Notes: generated from the sequence alone by a model not told the origin. A stretch of 64,000 bases of DNA from AP-15 sp963732095 (GCA_963732095.1 CAVSZA010000053.1:1-64000); one strand, 5' to 3'. Positions 1-8,677 are shown, counted from the stretch's first letter. Program-made: numbers and translations.

Positions 1-450
1 GACGTCTACACAGGCGATGCCTCGGCGGTCAACGCCAACCGGCTGAGCCAGGCGCCGAACCCGGACGATTACATCATCCTGCCCGAGCGCATCTCGAAGG
101 AACCGCTGGCTCCGGTCGTTCGCCATGGCGACGAGGAGTGGGACGACATCGTCCGTTGGGTCGTCTACGCCCTGATCGAGGCGGAGGAGAAAGGCATTAC
201 CCAGAAGAACGTCGACGAGATGGCGAAGAGCGACGATCCCAACATCAAGCGGATGCTCGGCGTAACCCCGGGCATGGGCAAGGCGCTCGGGCTCGACGAG
301 AAATGGGCCTATAACGAGATCAAGCTCGTCGGAAATTACGGCGAGATCTTCGACCGCACGCTCGGCAAGGACACCGAGCTCAAATTCGATCGCGGGCTCA
401 ACAACCTGTGGACTCACGGCGGCTTGATGTACGCGATGCCGATCCGCTGA
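1..450 (+). CDS. aapJ: Amino-acid ABC transporter substrate-binding protein, C-terminal part (5' end outside window)
   Basis: The frame is open from the first base and ends in TGA, giving the last 149 residues. The tail (around 'KRMLGVTPGMGKALGLDEKW' and 'RGLNNLWTHGGLMYAMP') is typical of AapJ/BztA general L-amino-acid binding proteins. These are periplasmic and deliver polar amino acids to an AapQ/AapM permease pair. Two permeases and an ATPase follow in the canonical J-Q-M-P order, which supports the call. The signal peptide and most of the ligand-binding fold lie upstream of the window. A start codon inside the window (position 220) is an internal Met, not the gene start. Confidence 0.93.
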   Translation, partial: DVYTGDASAVNANRLSQAPNPDDYIILPERISKEPLAPVVRHGDEEWDDIVRWVVYALIEAEEKGITQKNVDEMAKSDDPNIKRMLGVTPGMGKALGLDEKWAYNEIKLVGNYGEIFDRTLGKDTELKFDRGLNNLWTHGGLMYAMPIR

Positions 451-483
451 TCCGAGGAAGGCGAGCGGGGAAGCGAAGGGCAA

Positions 484-1665
484 ATGGCGACGGATATCGT
501 CCGGCACCCGGCGCGCCCTTCGCCGTGGCGTAATCCCGCCGTTCGCGGGATCGTCTTTCAGGTGCTGTTCGTCGCCGCCGTCCTGGCCCTCGGCGCGTTT
601 CTCGTCCACAATACCGTCGTCAACCTGCGCCGCCAGAACATCGCCAGCGGGTTCGGCTTTCTCGACCGCGAAGCCGCCTTCGGCATCGGCAAGTCGCTGA
701 TCGCCTATTCGCCGGCCGATACCTATGCCCGCGCGTTTCTGGTCGGCCTGCTGAATACGCTTTATGTGGCCGCCCTCGGCATCGTGCTGGCGACGATCCT
801 CGGCACTGTGGTGGGGATCGCGCGGCTATCCCGCAACTGGCTGATCAGCAAGCTGGCGCGGATCTATGTCGAGACCTTCCGCAACATTCCGCTGCTTCTA
901 CAGCTGTTCTTTTGGTGGGGGCTGTTACGAGAAAGCGCGCCAGCCCCCCGCCAGGCTTGGCAGCCGCTGCCGGATGTCTTCGTCAGCAATCGAGGCATCG
1001 CCTTCCCGCTGCCAAGTCCCGACCCGACCCACGGCTGGATGGCATTGGCATTGTGTGTCGGGGTCGTCGCAACGGTCGGGATCTCCCGCTGGGCCCGGCA
1101 GCGGCAGGCGCGGACCGGAGAGCAGTTCCCGACTGGTTGGGTCGGGCTGGGACTGATACTCGGGCTGCCGCTGATCGTCTTTCTCGGCGGCGGCGCGCCG
1201 CTCGCCCTCGACCGTCCCGAGCTGAAGGGCTTCAACTTTGTTGGCGGCCACGCAGTGTCGCCTGAATTCGCCGCTCTGTTGCTCGGTCTCGTCGTCTACA
1301 CAGGGACGTTTATCTCCGAAATCGTTCGCGCCGGCATCCTCGCGGTCAGCTGGGGCCAGAGCGAGGCCGCGATGGCGCTGGGCCTCAAGCCGGGACACCG
1401 GACGCGCCTGATCGTGTTGCCGCAAGCGCTGCGCGTTATTATTCCGCCAATGACCAGCACGTATTTGAGCCTGACCAAGAACAGCTCGCTGGCGGTGGCG
1501 ATCGGCTACCCTGACCTCGTCTCGATCGCCAATACGGCGATCAACCAGACCGGTCAGGCGGTTGAAGGCATCACAATGATCATGGCGGTCTATCTGACGA
1601 TCAGCCTGACGATCTCAGTGATGATGAACCTTTACAACCGTTCCGTCGCGCTGGTGGAGCGCTAG
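484..1665 (+). CDS. aapQ: Amino-acid ABC transporter permease AapQ
   Basis: A 393-residue inner-membrane permease of the His/Glu/Gln/Arg/opine type. It has several hydrophobic segments, the long internal insertion between the first and later transmembrane helices that is typical of AapQ/BztB, and an EAA-type loop near residues 295-320 ('SEAAMALGLKPGHRTRLIVL') that docks the ATPase. It starts at an ATG 33 bases after aapJ, with a purine-rich 'gggaagcgaaggg' upstream. It should pair with AapM. Regulation is not visible; the gene most likely shares the aapJ transcript. Confidence 0.93.
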   Translation: MATDIVRHPARPSPWRNPAVRGIVFQVLFVAAVLALGAFLVHNTVVNLRRQNIASGFGFLDREAAFGIGKSLIAYSPADTYARAFLVGLLNTLYVAALGIVLATILGTVVGIARLSRNWLISKLARIYVETFRNIPLLLQLFFWWGLLRESAPAPRQAWQPLPDVFVSNRGIAFPLPSPDPTHGWMALALCVGVVATVGISRWARQRQARTGEQFPTGWVGLGLILGLPLIVFLGGGAPLALDRPELKGFNFVGGHAVSPEFAALLLGLVVYTGTFISEIVRAGILAVSWGQSEAAMALGLKPGHRTRLIVLPQALRVIIPPMTSTYLSLTKNSSLAVAIGYPDLVSIANTAINQTGQAVEGITMIMAVYLTISLTISVMMNLYNRSVALVER

Positions 1666-1697
1666 CAGTGTACGGGATAAACACGTCGCTGCGCTCT

Positions 1698-1843
1698 ACC
1701 TCGCCCCGCTTGCGGGGAGAGGTCGGAAGCCGCGTATTTGCGCGGACTCCGGGTGAGGGGCGGCGGCTCCCAGTGGTAGGCGGAGGCCTGCGCCGGGAAA
1801 AGAGGCCCCTCACCCCAACCCTCTCCCCGCAAGCGGGGCGAGG
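1698..1843. repeat. Nested inverted repeat between aapQ and aapM
   Basis: A 26-base arm at 1698-1723 reappears inverted at 1818-1843 with a single mismatch. Each arm is itself a hairpin (CCCCGC-TTGC-GGGG type). Inner GGGTGAGGGGC and GCCCCTCACCCC blocks are also complementary, so almost the whole 195-base gap can fold. This matches the short palindromic extragenic repeats common in Rhizobiales and relatives. It separates two genes normally co-transcribed and may set their relative expression or mRNA stability (inference). Confidence 0.8.
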
Positions 1844-1860
1844 GAGATCCACGTTGGCAG

Positions 1861-2961
1861 ATGACTGACGTCGCTCAAGACCTCCCGCTCGCCGCCGAAC
1901 CGCCGCCGCCCGCGGCCGCCGGCCTGCTCGGCTGGCTGCGCGCCAATCTGTTCAGCAGCATCTCCAATACAATCCTGACCCTGATCGCGGTCGCGCTACT
2001 GGCGGTGACGGTTCCCCCGGTGGTCCGCTGGGCCTTGATCGATGCGGTTTGGTCGGCTCCCAACAGCCGCGTCTGCCGTGGGACCGGCGCCTGCTGGGCG
2101 TTCATCGCCGAGAAATGGCGCTTTATCCTCTTCGGCACCTACCCCTACGAGCAGCATTGGCGCGCGTTCTGCGTCGTGCTGATTTTCGTCGCGATGATTT
2201 TGGCGAGCTGTGACCGACGGCTCTGGGGGCGGCGGCTGATGCTCGTCTGGCTCGTCGGGCTGGTGGTGGTCGGCGTCCTGATGTGGGGTGGTATTTTCGG
2301 GTTGAGCTATGTCGGCAATGAATTATGGGGCGGGCTGCCGCTGACCCTGATCCTGGCGATTGTGGGAATGGCTTTCGCCTTTCCTCTCGCAATACTTCTG
2401 GCGCTCGGGCGGCGCTCGCCGCTCCCGGCGGTGCGCACGATCTGCGTCGCCTATATCGAGCTGATCCGCGGCGTGCCGTTGATCACGGTTTTGTTCATGG
2501 CCTCGGTGATGCTGCCGTTGTTCCTTCCGGCGGGCATGACCATCGACAAGCTGCTGCGCGCGCAATTGGCGATCATTCTGTTCGCCGCCGCCTATCTCGC
2601 CGAGGTCGTTCGCGGCGGATTGCAAGCGATCCCGAAGGGCCAAATCGAAGCCGCCGATGCGCTGGGGCTCGGCTATTGGCGGCGCACGCGGCTCATCGTC
2701 CTGCCACAGGCGTTGACCTTGGTCATTCCGCCTCTGGTCAATACCTTCATCGGTACATTCAAAGACACCACGCTCGTCATCATCATTGGACTGATGGACC
2801 TGCTTGGTACGATCAATGCGGCGCTGAACGACGCCAATTGGCGCGGCACCTCGGCCGAGGCCTATGTGTTCGCCGCGGCAATCTATTTCTGCTTCTGCTT
2901 TTTCATGTCGCGCTACAGCCAGATGCTCGAGCGCGAATTCAACAAAGGGCGGCGACGATGA
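1861..2961 (+). CDS. aapM: Amino-acid ABC transporter permease AapM
   Basis: A 366-residue second permease of the Aap complex. It has an extended N-terminal region with transmembrane segments around residues 38-58, 105-120 and 130-155, then a conserved permease core. The EAA loop is near residues 258-285 ('IEAADALGLGYWRRTRLIVL'). It forms a heterodimer with AapQ in the inner membrane. The ATG follows the palindromic repeat directly, with only a weak ribosome-binding site. The 3' end overlaps the next gene by four bases (ATGA), implying translational coupling to the ATPase. Confidence 0.93.
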   Translation: MTDVAQDLPLAAEPPPPAAAGLLGWLRANLFSSISNTILTLIAVALLAVTVPPVVRWALIDAVWSAPNSRVCRGTGACWAFIAEKWRFILFGTYPYEQHWRAFCVVLIFVAMILASCDRRLWGRRLMLVWLVGLVVVGVLMWGGIFGLSYVGNELWGGLPLTLILAIVGMAFAFPLAILLALGRRSPLPAVRTICVAYIELIRGVPLITVLFMASVMLPLFLPAGMTIDKLLRAQLAIILFAAAYLAEVVRGGLQAIPKGQIEAADALGLGYWRRTRLIVLPQALTLVIPPLVNTFIGTFKDTTLVIIIGLMDLLGTINAALNDANWRGTSAEAYVFAAAIYFCFCFFMSRYSQMLEREFNKGRRR

Positions 2962-3713
2962 CTGACGCAGCTGTAGGGGCGCCGATCATCGAGCTGCGCG
3001 GTGTCGACAAATGGTACGCCGACTTCCATGTCCTCCGGAACATCAACCTCGATGTCGGCAGGGGCGAGCGGGTCGTGGTCTGCGGGCCGTCGGGCTCAGG
3101 CAAGTCGACGATGATCCGCTGCATCAACCGCCTGGAAGAGCATCAGCGCGGTCAGATCATCGTCGCCGGGATCGAGCTGACCTCGGATGTGAAGAACATC
3201 GAGGCGATCCGCCGCGAGGTCGGCATGGTGTTCCAGCAGTTCAACCTGTTTCCACATCTGACCGTGCTGGAAAACCTGACCCTCGCCCCGATCTGGGTGC
3301 GCAAATTGCCGAAGAGGGAGGCCGAGGAGACTGCCCGCCTTTACCTCGAGCGGGTACGCATCCCGGAGCAGGCGGACAAATATCCCGGCCAGCTTTCCGG
3401 CGGTCAGCAACAGCGCGTCGCGATCGCCCGCTCGCTGTGCATGAAACCCGAGATCATGCTGTTCGACGAGCCTACCTCGGCACTCGATCCGGAGATGATC
3501 AAGGAGGTCCTTGATGTCATGATCGAGCTCGCCGAGGAGGGGATGACGATGGTCTGCGTGACGCACGAAATGGGCTTTGCGCGCACCGTCGCCGACACGA
3601 TGGTCTTCATGGACCGCGGTGAAATCGTCGAGCGCGGCCCACCTAAGGAATTCTTCGCCAACCCCAAGAGCGACCGCACGAAATTATTCCTGAGCCAAAT
3701 CCTCGCCCATTAG
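2958..3713 (+). CDS. aapP: Amino-acid ABC transporter ATP-binding protein AapP
   Basis: A 251-residue ABC ATPase with Walker A 'GPSGSGKST' (about residues 39-47), Q-loop 'MVFQQFNLFPH', signature 'LSGGQQQR', Walker B 'IMLFDEP' and switch His in 'VTHEMGF'. It is closest in style to GlnQ/AapP and energises AapQM. The ATG overlaps the aapM stop (ATGA). A longer open frame running in from 2325 is out of register with AapM and is not the start. The gene ends the aap operon. Confidence 0.95.
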   Translation: MTDAAVGAPIIELRGVDKWYADFHVLRNINLDVGRGERVVVCGPSGSGKSTMIRCINRLEEHQRGQIIVAGIELTSDVKNIEAIRREVGMVFQQFNLFPHLTVLENLTLAPIWVRKLPKREAEETARLYLERVRIPEQADKYPGQLSGGQQQRVAIARSLCMKPEIMLFDEPTSALDPEMIKEVLDVMIELAEEGMTMVCVTHEMGFARTVADTMVFMDRGEIVERGPPKEFFANPKSDRTKLFLSQILAH

Positions 3714-3729
3714 CGAGCCAGGGGGGAAC

Positions 3730-5067
3730 GTGTCGCAAGAAGCCAATATGTCGGCCACCGATCGGCTCGTCGCGCTGATGGACCATCTCGGCCTCGATGC
3801 GGCCTATTTCGGGACAGCAATCCCGCGGGACATCTCGGGTCTGGCCGCGGAACATCCCGAGCGGCTGACTGGGATCGTGCTGTGCGTGCCGAGCCGGCTC
3901 GATCCGGCGCCGTTTGCCGGGGTCGCCGACCGGATCTTGATGATCGCTGGTGAGCGCGGACCGGCTGCCGACGCGACCGCAACCGCGGCAACTCGGCTCC
4001 CCGCTGCCGAGCGCACCGTCCTTGCCGGATATGACGCTCCCGGCAGTTGGAGCGACGCGGTGGCCGACCGCACGGACGCGATCGCCGATCGCATGATCGT
4101 GTTCTTCGACCGTCTCGCCGCTGATGGCCGGCGCCCCGCCGCGCAGCGGCACAGCGCGGCGGAGGGAAAACATGCCGGCATTTCCTACCGGATCGAGGGC
4201 TCCGGCCCTGCCCTGATCCTGCTGCCCTTCTTTCTGGCACCGTCGCAATGGGCACCGGCGATCCCGCGCCTGGCCGAGCATTTCACGGTCGTGACGCTCG
4301 GCGGACCTCATTTGGGCGGCGTCGCCTCGCTCGAGGATCGGGCGCAGATGCCGACCTATCGCGCGATGTTTCGAACATTGATCGATGTGATCGCGCCATG
4401 CCCCGCCGAGGCGATCCTTGAGATCGGCTGCGGCGCCGGATCGCTCGTCCGCCTGCTGGCCCAGCGGCTCGGCGATGCCAATCCGATCACCGGTGCGGAT
4501 GTAAACACGTTTTTGTTGCGCGAAGCGGCGCAGTTGGCGGAAGCGGAGGGGCTCGCCAGCCGGATCGATTTCCTGGAGGGCAACGCCGAGGCGCTCCCTT
4601 TCGACGATAACTCTTTCGATTGCGCCTATTCGGTCACGGTATTCGAGGAATGCGACGCCGGCCGGGCGATCGCCGAAGCAATGCGCGTCGTTCGCCCCGG
4701 CGGGCGGGTCGGGCTCGTCGTCCGGGCGCTCGACATGCCGCAGTGGTGGAACCTGCAATTGCCCGAGCCGATCCTGCGCAAGGTGACATTGCCGCCACGC
4801 TCGGTCGCGCCCGGTGGCGTTGCCGATCGCAGCCTCTATACCAAAATGCGCGATGCCGGCTTTGTCGATCTGGTGTGTTTTCCAATGCTGGTGACGCTCG
4901 ACCGCCCGGGCGGTCCGATCTGGCGCAACCGCGAAGATTATGTGCTCTCGCAGCTGTCGCCGGAGGAATTGCCGCTGTGGCACGGCGAGCGCGATAAAGC
5001 CGAGCGGCACGGCCTATTGTTTATGGCGCATCCGCTGCATTGCTGCGTCGGCACGAAGCCGCAGTAA
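3730..5067 (+). CDS. SAM-dependent methyltransferase with an alpha/beta-hydrolase-like N-terminal half
   Basis: A 445-residue protein read from a GTG preceded by 'aggggggaac'; an ATG six codons in is the alternative start. The first ~210 residues resemble an alpha/beta-hydrolase ('GSGPALILLPFFLAPSQW', 'HFTVVTLGGPHLGG'), but the nucleophile elbow (G-x-S-x-G) is absent and the fold seems to stop short. From ~residue 215 there is a class I methyltransferase with motif I 'ILEIGCGAGSLVRLL', 'FLEGNAEALPFDDNSFD' and 'RVVRPGGRVGLVVRALD'. The substrate is unknown. It lies 16 bases after aapP and may be co-transcribed, but no link to amino-acid uptake is evident. Confidence 0.75.
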   Translation: MSQEANMSATDRLVALMDHLGLDAAYFGTAIPRDISGLAAEHPERLTGIVLCVPSRLDPAPFAGVADRILMIAGERGPAADATATAATRLPAAERTVLAGYDAPGSWSDAVADRTDAIADRMIVFFDRLAADGRRPAAQRHSAAEGKHAGISYRIEGSGPALILLPFFLAPSQWAPAIPRLAEHFTVVTLGGPHLGGVASLEDRAQMPTYRAMFRTLIDVIAPCPAEAILEIGCGAGSLVRLLAQRLGDANPITGADVNTFLLREAAQLAEAEGLASRIDFLEGNAEALPFDDNSFDCAYSVTVFEECDAGRAIAEAMRVVRPGGRVGLVVRALDMPQWWNLQLPEPILRKVTLPPRSVAPGGVADRSLYTKMRDAGFVDLVCFPMLVTLDRPGGPIWRNREDYVLSQLSPEELPLWHGERDKAERHGLLFMAHPLHCCVGTKPQ

Positions 5068-5073
5068 GCACCT

Positions 5074-5619
5074 TTATTGAAATGTTTGCGGCAGGATCCC
5101 TTGCCGACGCGGGTCGTCGAAGGACACGCTCCGGCGCGCGTACACCACAAAGCCCGCCCGCTGGTAGGTGCTCAACGCCTTTGGATGATCGAAGGTCGAG
5201 GTGTGCAGCCAAAAGCGGTCGAGCGGCCGGAGCCAAGCCTGGTCGATGGCCGCCTGCAGCAGATAGGGCCCTAGCCGGCGCCCGATAAATTCCGGAATGA
5301 GTCCGAAATAGCAGAGCTTTGTCTCGTGCGGTGCCGCGGTATCGAGTTCGAAATAGCCGGCCGGCACGCCACGGACATAAAGCACGAAGATCTCGATCGT
5401 CGGCTTCGAGATCTGCGCCGCAAGCGCCTTATCGCCGATGAGCCGCCGCTCAAACCACAGCCAGGGCTCGCCGACGGTACGGTAAAGATAGCGGTAGAAC
5501 GAGACGGTGCAGTTTTCGGCCCGCATCAATGCGAGCTTGTCGAGCGGTGCCGGCACGCGGCGCCCAGTCGGGCGCTCGCGCATTTCCAGATAGGTGATGA
5601 CGTCTTCGAGGACGGTCAC
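5074..5619 (-). CDS. GNAT-family N-acetyltransferase
   Basis: About 181 residues from a GTG at 5619, which sits just after the sseA stop. An earlier in-frame codon would overlap sseA. The acetyl-CoA-binding core is recognisable in 'GLIPEFIGRRLGPYLLQAAI' (motif A, R/Q-x-x-G/A-like) and in 'TSTFDHPKALSTYQRAGF' near the C terminus, where the Tyr serves as general acid in many GNATs. The acceptor is unknown. It is probably the last gene of the alaX-sseA-GNAT run on the minus strand, given the seven-base spacing. Confidence 0.8.
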   Translation of the reverse strand: MTVLEDVITYLEMRERPTGRRVPAPLDKLALMRAENCTVSFYRYLYRTVGEPWLWFERRLIGDKALAAQISKPTIEIFVLYVRGVPAGYFELDTAAPHETKLCYFGLIPEFIGRRLGPYLLQAAIDQAWLRPLDRFWLHTSTFDHPKALSTYQRAGFVVYARRSVSFDDPRRQGILPQTFQ

Positions 5620-5626
5620 GATTGCT

Positions 5627-6490
5627 TCACCGCGCGGGACCGGTCTCGACCGGCGTGTCGCCCGGCAGCCCCCACTCCGACCAGGACCCGTCATATACCG
5701 CCGCGTCCGGATGTCCGATCAAATGCAATGCGAAGGCGAGCGCACAGGCAGTGACGCCGGAGCCGCAGCTCGTAACGATCGGACGATCGAACTCCACGCC
5801 AACGCCCCTGAAGAGCCGGGTCAGCTCTTCGGCGCTGCGCAGCTGGCGGGTCTGCGGATCGGTTACCTGATCGTAAGGGAGACTTCGGCTGCCTGGTATG
5901 TGGCCGCGACGAAGTCCCGGCCGGGTCTCTTCGGCAGAGCCATCGAAGCGGCCCGTCGCGCGGGCATCGACGACCTGCTCACGCCGGCTCGACAAATCGT
6001 CGAGCAATGCTTGCTTGTCGCGGACCAGCGCCGGGTCGAACCGCGGCGTGAAGCGGCCGCGCGGCGGGTTCGGTACGGCGGTCTCGAGCGGCCGACCCTC
6101 TACCTTCCACTTGGGCAAACCGCCGTCGAGGAGCGCGACATTGTGATGCCCGAACAGGCGCAGCATCCACCAGGCGCGGCCGGCCGAAGACAGGCCGGCG
6201 CTGTCGTAGACGATAACCCGGTCGTCGCCGCCGATGCCGAGCCCCTCCATCTTGCGCGCGAACAGCTCCGGCGATGGGATCATATGCGGCAGGCTGGTGC
6301 CCGGCTCCGCGATGTCGTCGATGTCGAAGAACACGGCGCCCGGGACGTGGCCGCGGTCGTAATCCTCCCGCGCCGTCGGGGTAATGCCGGGCAGCTTGAA
6401 AGACGCGTCGACGACCCGGACATGCGGGTCGTCGAGATGCACGGCGAGCCACTCGGTGCCGACGAGGGCTTCGGGATGGGCGTAGGGCAT
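5627..6490 (-). CDS. sseA: 3-mercaptopyruvate/thiosulfate sulfurtransferase
   Basis: A 287-residue tandem-rhodanese protein. The C-terminal rhodanese domain holds the active Cys in 'VTSCGSGVTACAL', the CGSGV(T/S)A loop typical of 3-mercaptopyruvate sulfurtransferases; the N-terminal domain is the inactive rhodanese copy. It transfers sulfane sulfur from 3-mercaptopyruvate to thiophilic acceptors, in the cytoplasm. Start chosen at the ATG at 6490 with 'gaggag' upstream; a longer frame to 6523 has no ribosome-binding site and overlaps alaX. The 16-base gap to alaX suggests one operon. Confidence 0.92.
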   Translation of the reverse strand: MPYAHPEALVGTEWLAVHLDDPHVRVVDASFKLPGITPTAREDYDRGHVPGAVFFDIDDIAEPGTSLPHMIPSPELFARKMEGLGIGGDDRVIVYDSAGLSSAGRAWWMLRLFGHHNVALLDGGLPKWKVEGRPLETAVPNPPRGRFTPRFDPALVRDKQALLDDLSSRREQVVDARATGRFDGSAEETRPGLRRGHIPGSRSLPYDQVTDPQTRQLRSAEELTRLFRGVGVEFDRPIVTSCGSGVTACALAFALHLIGHPDAAVYDGSWSEWGLPGDTPVETGPAR

Positions 6491-6506
6491 CGGCTCCTCT
6501 CCTCCC

Positions 6507-7217
6507 TCACTCCGCCAGAGCAAGGATCACGCGACGGTTCTGCTTGCCCTTGTTCTCGATCTTGGTCACCGCGACCGGACCGATCTCGCTGGTGTTGCGG
6601 ATATGCGTGCCGCCGCAGGGCTGCAGGTCGATACCCGAAATTTCGATGAGGCGCACCTGCCCCATCCCGCTCGGCGGCTTGACCGACATCGTTCGGACGA
6701 GCTCGGGCTGTTCGGCGAGCTCCGCGTCGGTAATCCACCGCGGCCCGACCGGGTGCGCCTCTGCAATCAGCGCGTTGAGGCGATGCGCGAGCATCTCCTT
6801 GTCGAGGCTCGACCCGGGGACGTCGAAATCGAGCCGTCCCCGGCCGTCGGAAACCTGCCCGCCGGTCACCGCCCCCGGGACAATGCTGCACAGCAGATGC
6901 AGGCAGGTATGCATGCGCATCAGCCGGTATCGCCGCTCCCAATCGATCTCGGCGACGAGCTCGGTATCCAGATCAGGGAGCGTCGAGCCCGCTGCCGGGA
7001 CGTGGATTACCTCGTCGGGACTGCCGCCCTTGACCGTGTCGGCGATCGCGATCTTCTGACCTGAAGAGAGCCGCAGCACGCCGGTATCACCCGGCTGACC
7101 GCCGCTTGTCGGATAAAACACCGTGCGGTCGAGCCGAATGCCGCGCCCATCGGCGAAAATCACCCGCGCCGCGCAGGATCGCAAATATCCGTCGTCACGA
7201 AACAGCAGCTCGGTCAT
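6507..7217 (-). CDS. alaX: Alanyl-tRNA editing protein AlaX
   Basis: A 236-residue free-standing editing domain homologous to that of alanyl-tRNA synthetase; it hydrolyses mischarged Ser- or Gly-tRNA(Ala). The four zinc ligands are present: His103 and His107 in 'MHTCLHLL', Cys201 and His205 in 'QPCGGTH'. 'YPTSGGQPGDTG' near residue 35 is the family glycine-rich motif. The length fits AlaX-M. It starts at an ATG with 'cgaggagg'-type purines upstream and leads into sseA. Confidence 0.92.
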   Translation of the reverse strand: MTELLFRDDGYLRSCAARVIFADGRGIRLDRTVFYPTSGGQPGDTGVLRLSSGQKIAIADTVKGGSPDEVIHVPAAGSTLPDLDTELVAEIDWERRYRLMRMHTCLHLLCSIVPGAVTGGQVSDGRGRLDFDVPGSSLDKEMLAHRLNALIAEAHPVGPRWITDAELAEQPELVRTMSVKPPSGMGQVRLIEISGIDLQPCGGTHIRNTSEIGPVAVTKIENKGKQNRRVILALAE

Positions 7218-7236
7218 CGCCTCCTCCCCGAAGCAC

Positions 7237-7602
7237 CATCCCGGCGAAGGCCGGGACCCATAGTGCGGCAGCCGTTACGCGCCGGGCAAGTTGTCATAGA
7301 GATCGATCCAATACCGATTTTGTGTCTCGATCAAATTGATCTTCCAATCCCGTCTCCAGCCCTTGATCTGTTTTTCGCGGCGTAGCGCCTCTTCCCTGTC
7401 GTCATGGTTCTCAAACCAGACCAAGCGATGAACGCCGTATTTTGTCGTGAATTTGGGTACCGCTTTGTGTTTGTGTTCCCAGACGCGCCGGGCGAGGTCG
7501 GTAGTCCACCCGATGTACAGCGTGCCATATGGTCTGCTCGCCAGTAGATAGACGAAATACATCGTGCAACTCGAGGAGTGGGTCCCGGCCTTCGCCGGGA
7601 TG
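7237..7602. repeat. Perfect 24-bp inverted repeat pair bracketing the GIY-YIG gene
   Basis: Bases 7237-7260 and 7579-7602 are exact reverse complements. Each copy is itself a hairpin (CCCGGC-GAAG-GCCGGG). They lie 14 bases beyond the stop and 16 bases before the start of the GIY-YIG gene, so gene plus repeats forms a compact 366-base unit. Related hairpins recur at 52885-52904 and 52921-52938. Confidence 0.9.
7275..7562 (-). CDS. GIY-YIG nuclease superfamily protein
   Basis: A 95-residue single-domain protein. The GIY-YIG core is visible as 'FVYLLASRPYGTLYIGWT' at residues 3-20, followed by the conserved Arg in 'LARRVWEHK' and Glu in 'REEALRREKQIKGW'. This is the small UPF0213/YhbQ-like type whose cellular role is unknown; some members are linked to repeats or DNA repair. 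It lies between exact inverted repeats, an arrangement often seen for this family in Alphaproteobacteria. Start at the ATG at 7562, since upstream sequence is repeat. Confidence 0.9.
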   Translation of the reverse strand: MYFVYLLASRPYGTLYIGWTTDLARRVWEHKHKAVPKFTTKYGVHRLVWFENHDDREEALRREKQIKGWRRDWKINLIETQNRYWIDLYDNLPGA

Positions 7603-7624
7603 GAGCGTAAATGATTTCAGTTTA

Positions 7625-8623
7625 CTAGAGCCACGGTGGAGTGGGGAGGTCGCGGGCTTTCAGGAACTCGGGGTTGAAGAGCTTGGATTGGTAGCGGGTG
7701 CCGGAATCGGCGAGGATCGTCACGATCGTGTGGCCAGGACCCAGCTCACGTGCCAGCCGAATGGCGCCGCACACATTAATCCCGCTCGAGCCGCCGAGAA
7801 CCAAACCTTCCTCCTGCACCAGGCTGAAGAGGATCGGCAGCATCTCCGCGTCGGCGATCTGGTACTGCCCATCTGGCGTGAACCCTTCGAGGTTCTTGGT
7901 TTCGCGGTTGTTGCCGATGCCCTCGGTGATCGAGTTGCCCTCGGGCTTGAACTCGCGGCGCGCGTACCAGCTGTAGATTCCCGAGCCCATGCAGTCGGAC
8001 AGATAAATATGGACCTTGGGGTTGCGTTCCTTGAGCGCGATCCCGACACCGGAAAGCGTGCCGCCGGTGCCGACCGAGCAGGTGAAACCGTCGACCTTGC
8101 CGTCGGTCTCCTCCCAGATCTCGGGGCCCGTCGTCTCGTAATGGCCGCGCCGGTTGGCGAGATTGTCGAACTGGTTGGCCCAGATCGCGCCATTCGGCTC
8201 CTGGGGGGCGATTTCCTCGGCGAGGCGCCCGGAGTATCGGACATAGTTCATCGGGTTGGCGTAGGGCACCGCCGGCACGAGCCGCAGATCGACGCCGCAT
8301 AACAGCAGCATGTCCTTCTTTTCCTGGCTCTGCGTCTCGGGCATGACGATGACGGTGCGGTAGCCGCGGGCATTGCCGACCAGCGCAAGGCCGATCCCGG
8401 TATTGCCGGCGGTGCCCTCGACGATTACGCCGCCCCGGCGCAGCAGGCCGCGCTCCTCGGCGTCCTTGATGATGTAGAGGGCGGCGCGGTCCTTGACCGA
8501 GCCGCCGGGATTGAGGAACTCGGCCTTGCCGAGGATCGCGCACCCGGTCTCCTCGGAGGCGCGCCGCAATTTGATCAGCGGCGTCTTTCCGACGCTGCCG
8601 ACAAAGCCGTCGCGAACCTGCAT
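7625..8623 (-). CDS. cysK: Cysteine synthase A (O-acetylserine sulfhydrylase)
   Basis: A 332-residue PLP-dependent fold type II enzyme. Lys44 in 'NPGGSVKDRAA' forms the Schiff base; 'EGTAGNTGIGLA' is the substrate-binding loop; 'TGGTLSG' binds the PLP phosphate; 'GGSSGIN' completes the site. It makes cysteine from O-acetylserine and sulfide; a cystathionine-beta-synthase-like role is the alternative. Start at the ATG at 8623 preceded by 'ggaaggagggcggc'; an ATG at 8641 lacks a ribosome-binding site. Confidence 0.9.
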   Translation of the reverse strand: MQVRDGFVGSVGKTPLIKLRRASEETGCAILGKAEFLNPGGSVKDRAALYIIKDAEERGLLRRGGVIVEGTAGNTGIGLALVGNARGYRTVIVMPETQSQEKKDMLLLCGVDLRLVPAVPYANPMNYVRYSGRLAEEIAPQEPNGAIWANQFDNLANRRGHYETTGPEIWEETDGKVDGFTCSVGTGGTLSGVGIALKERNPKVHIYLSDCMGSGIYSWYARREFKPEGNSITEGIGNNRETKNLEGFTPDGQYQIADAEMLPILFSLVQEEGLVLGGSSGINVCGAIRLARELGPGHTIVTILADSGTRYQSKLFNPEFLKARDLPTPPWL

Positions 8624-8677
8624 GCCGCCCTCCTTCCCCAAGCCCCGCGCCGACAGTATCGGCCGTGAGGACTTGTC

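Noticed and set aside
2325..3713. A 462-codon frame running through the end of aapM into aapP, as if a permease-ATPase fusion
   Set aside because: The part before 2958 is out of register with the conserved AapM sequence; AapP starts at the ATG overlapping the aapM stop.
3643..5010. A 455-codon minus-strand frame opposite the methyltransferase gene
   Set aside because: Arg/Gly-rich mirror of a GC-rich coding strand with no motif; the plus-strand gene has clear methyltransferase motifs.
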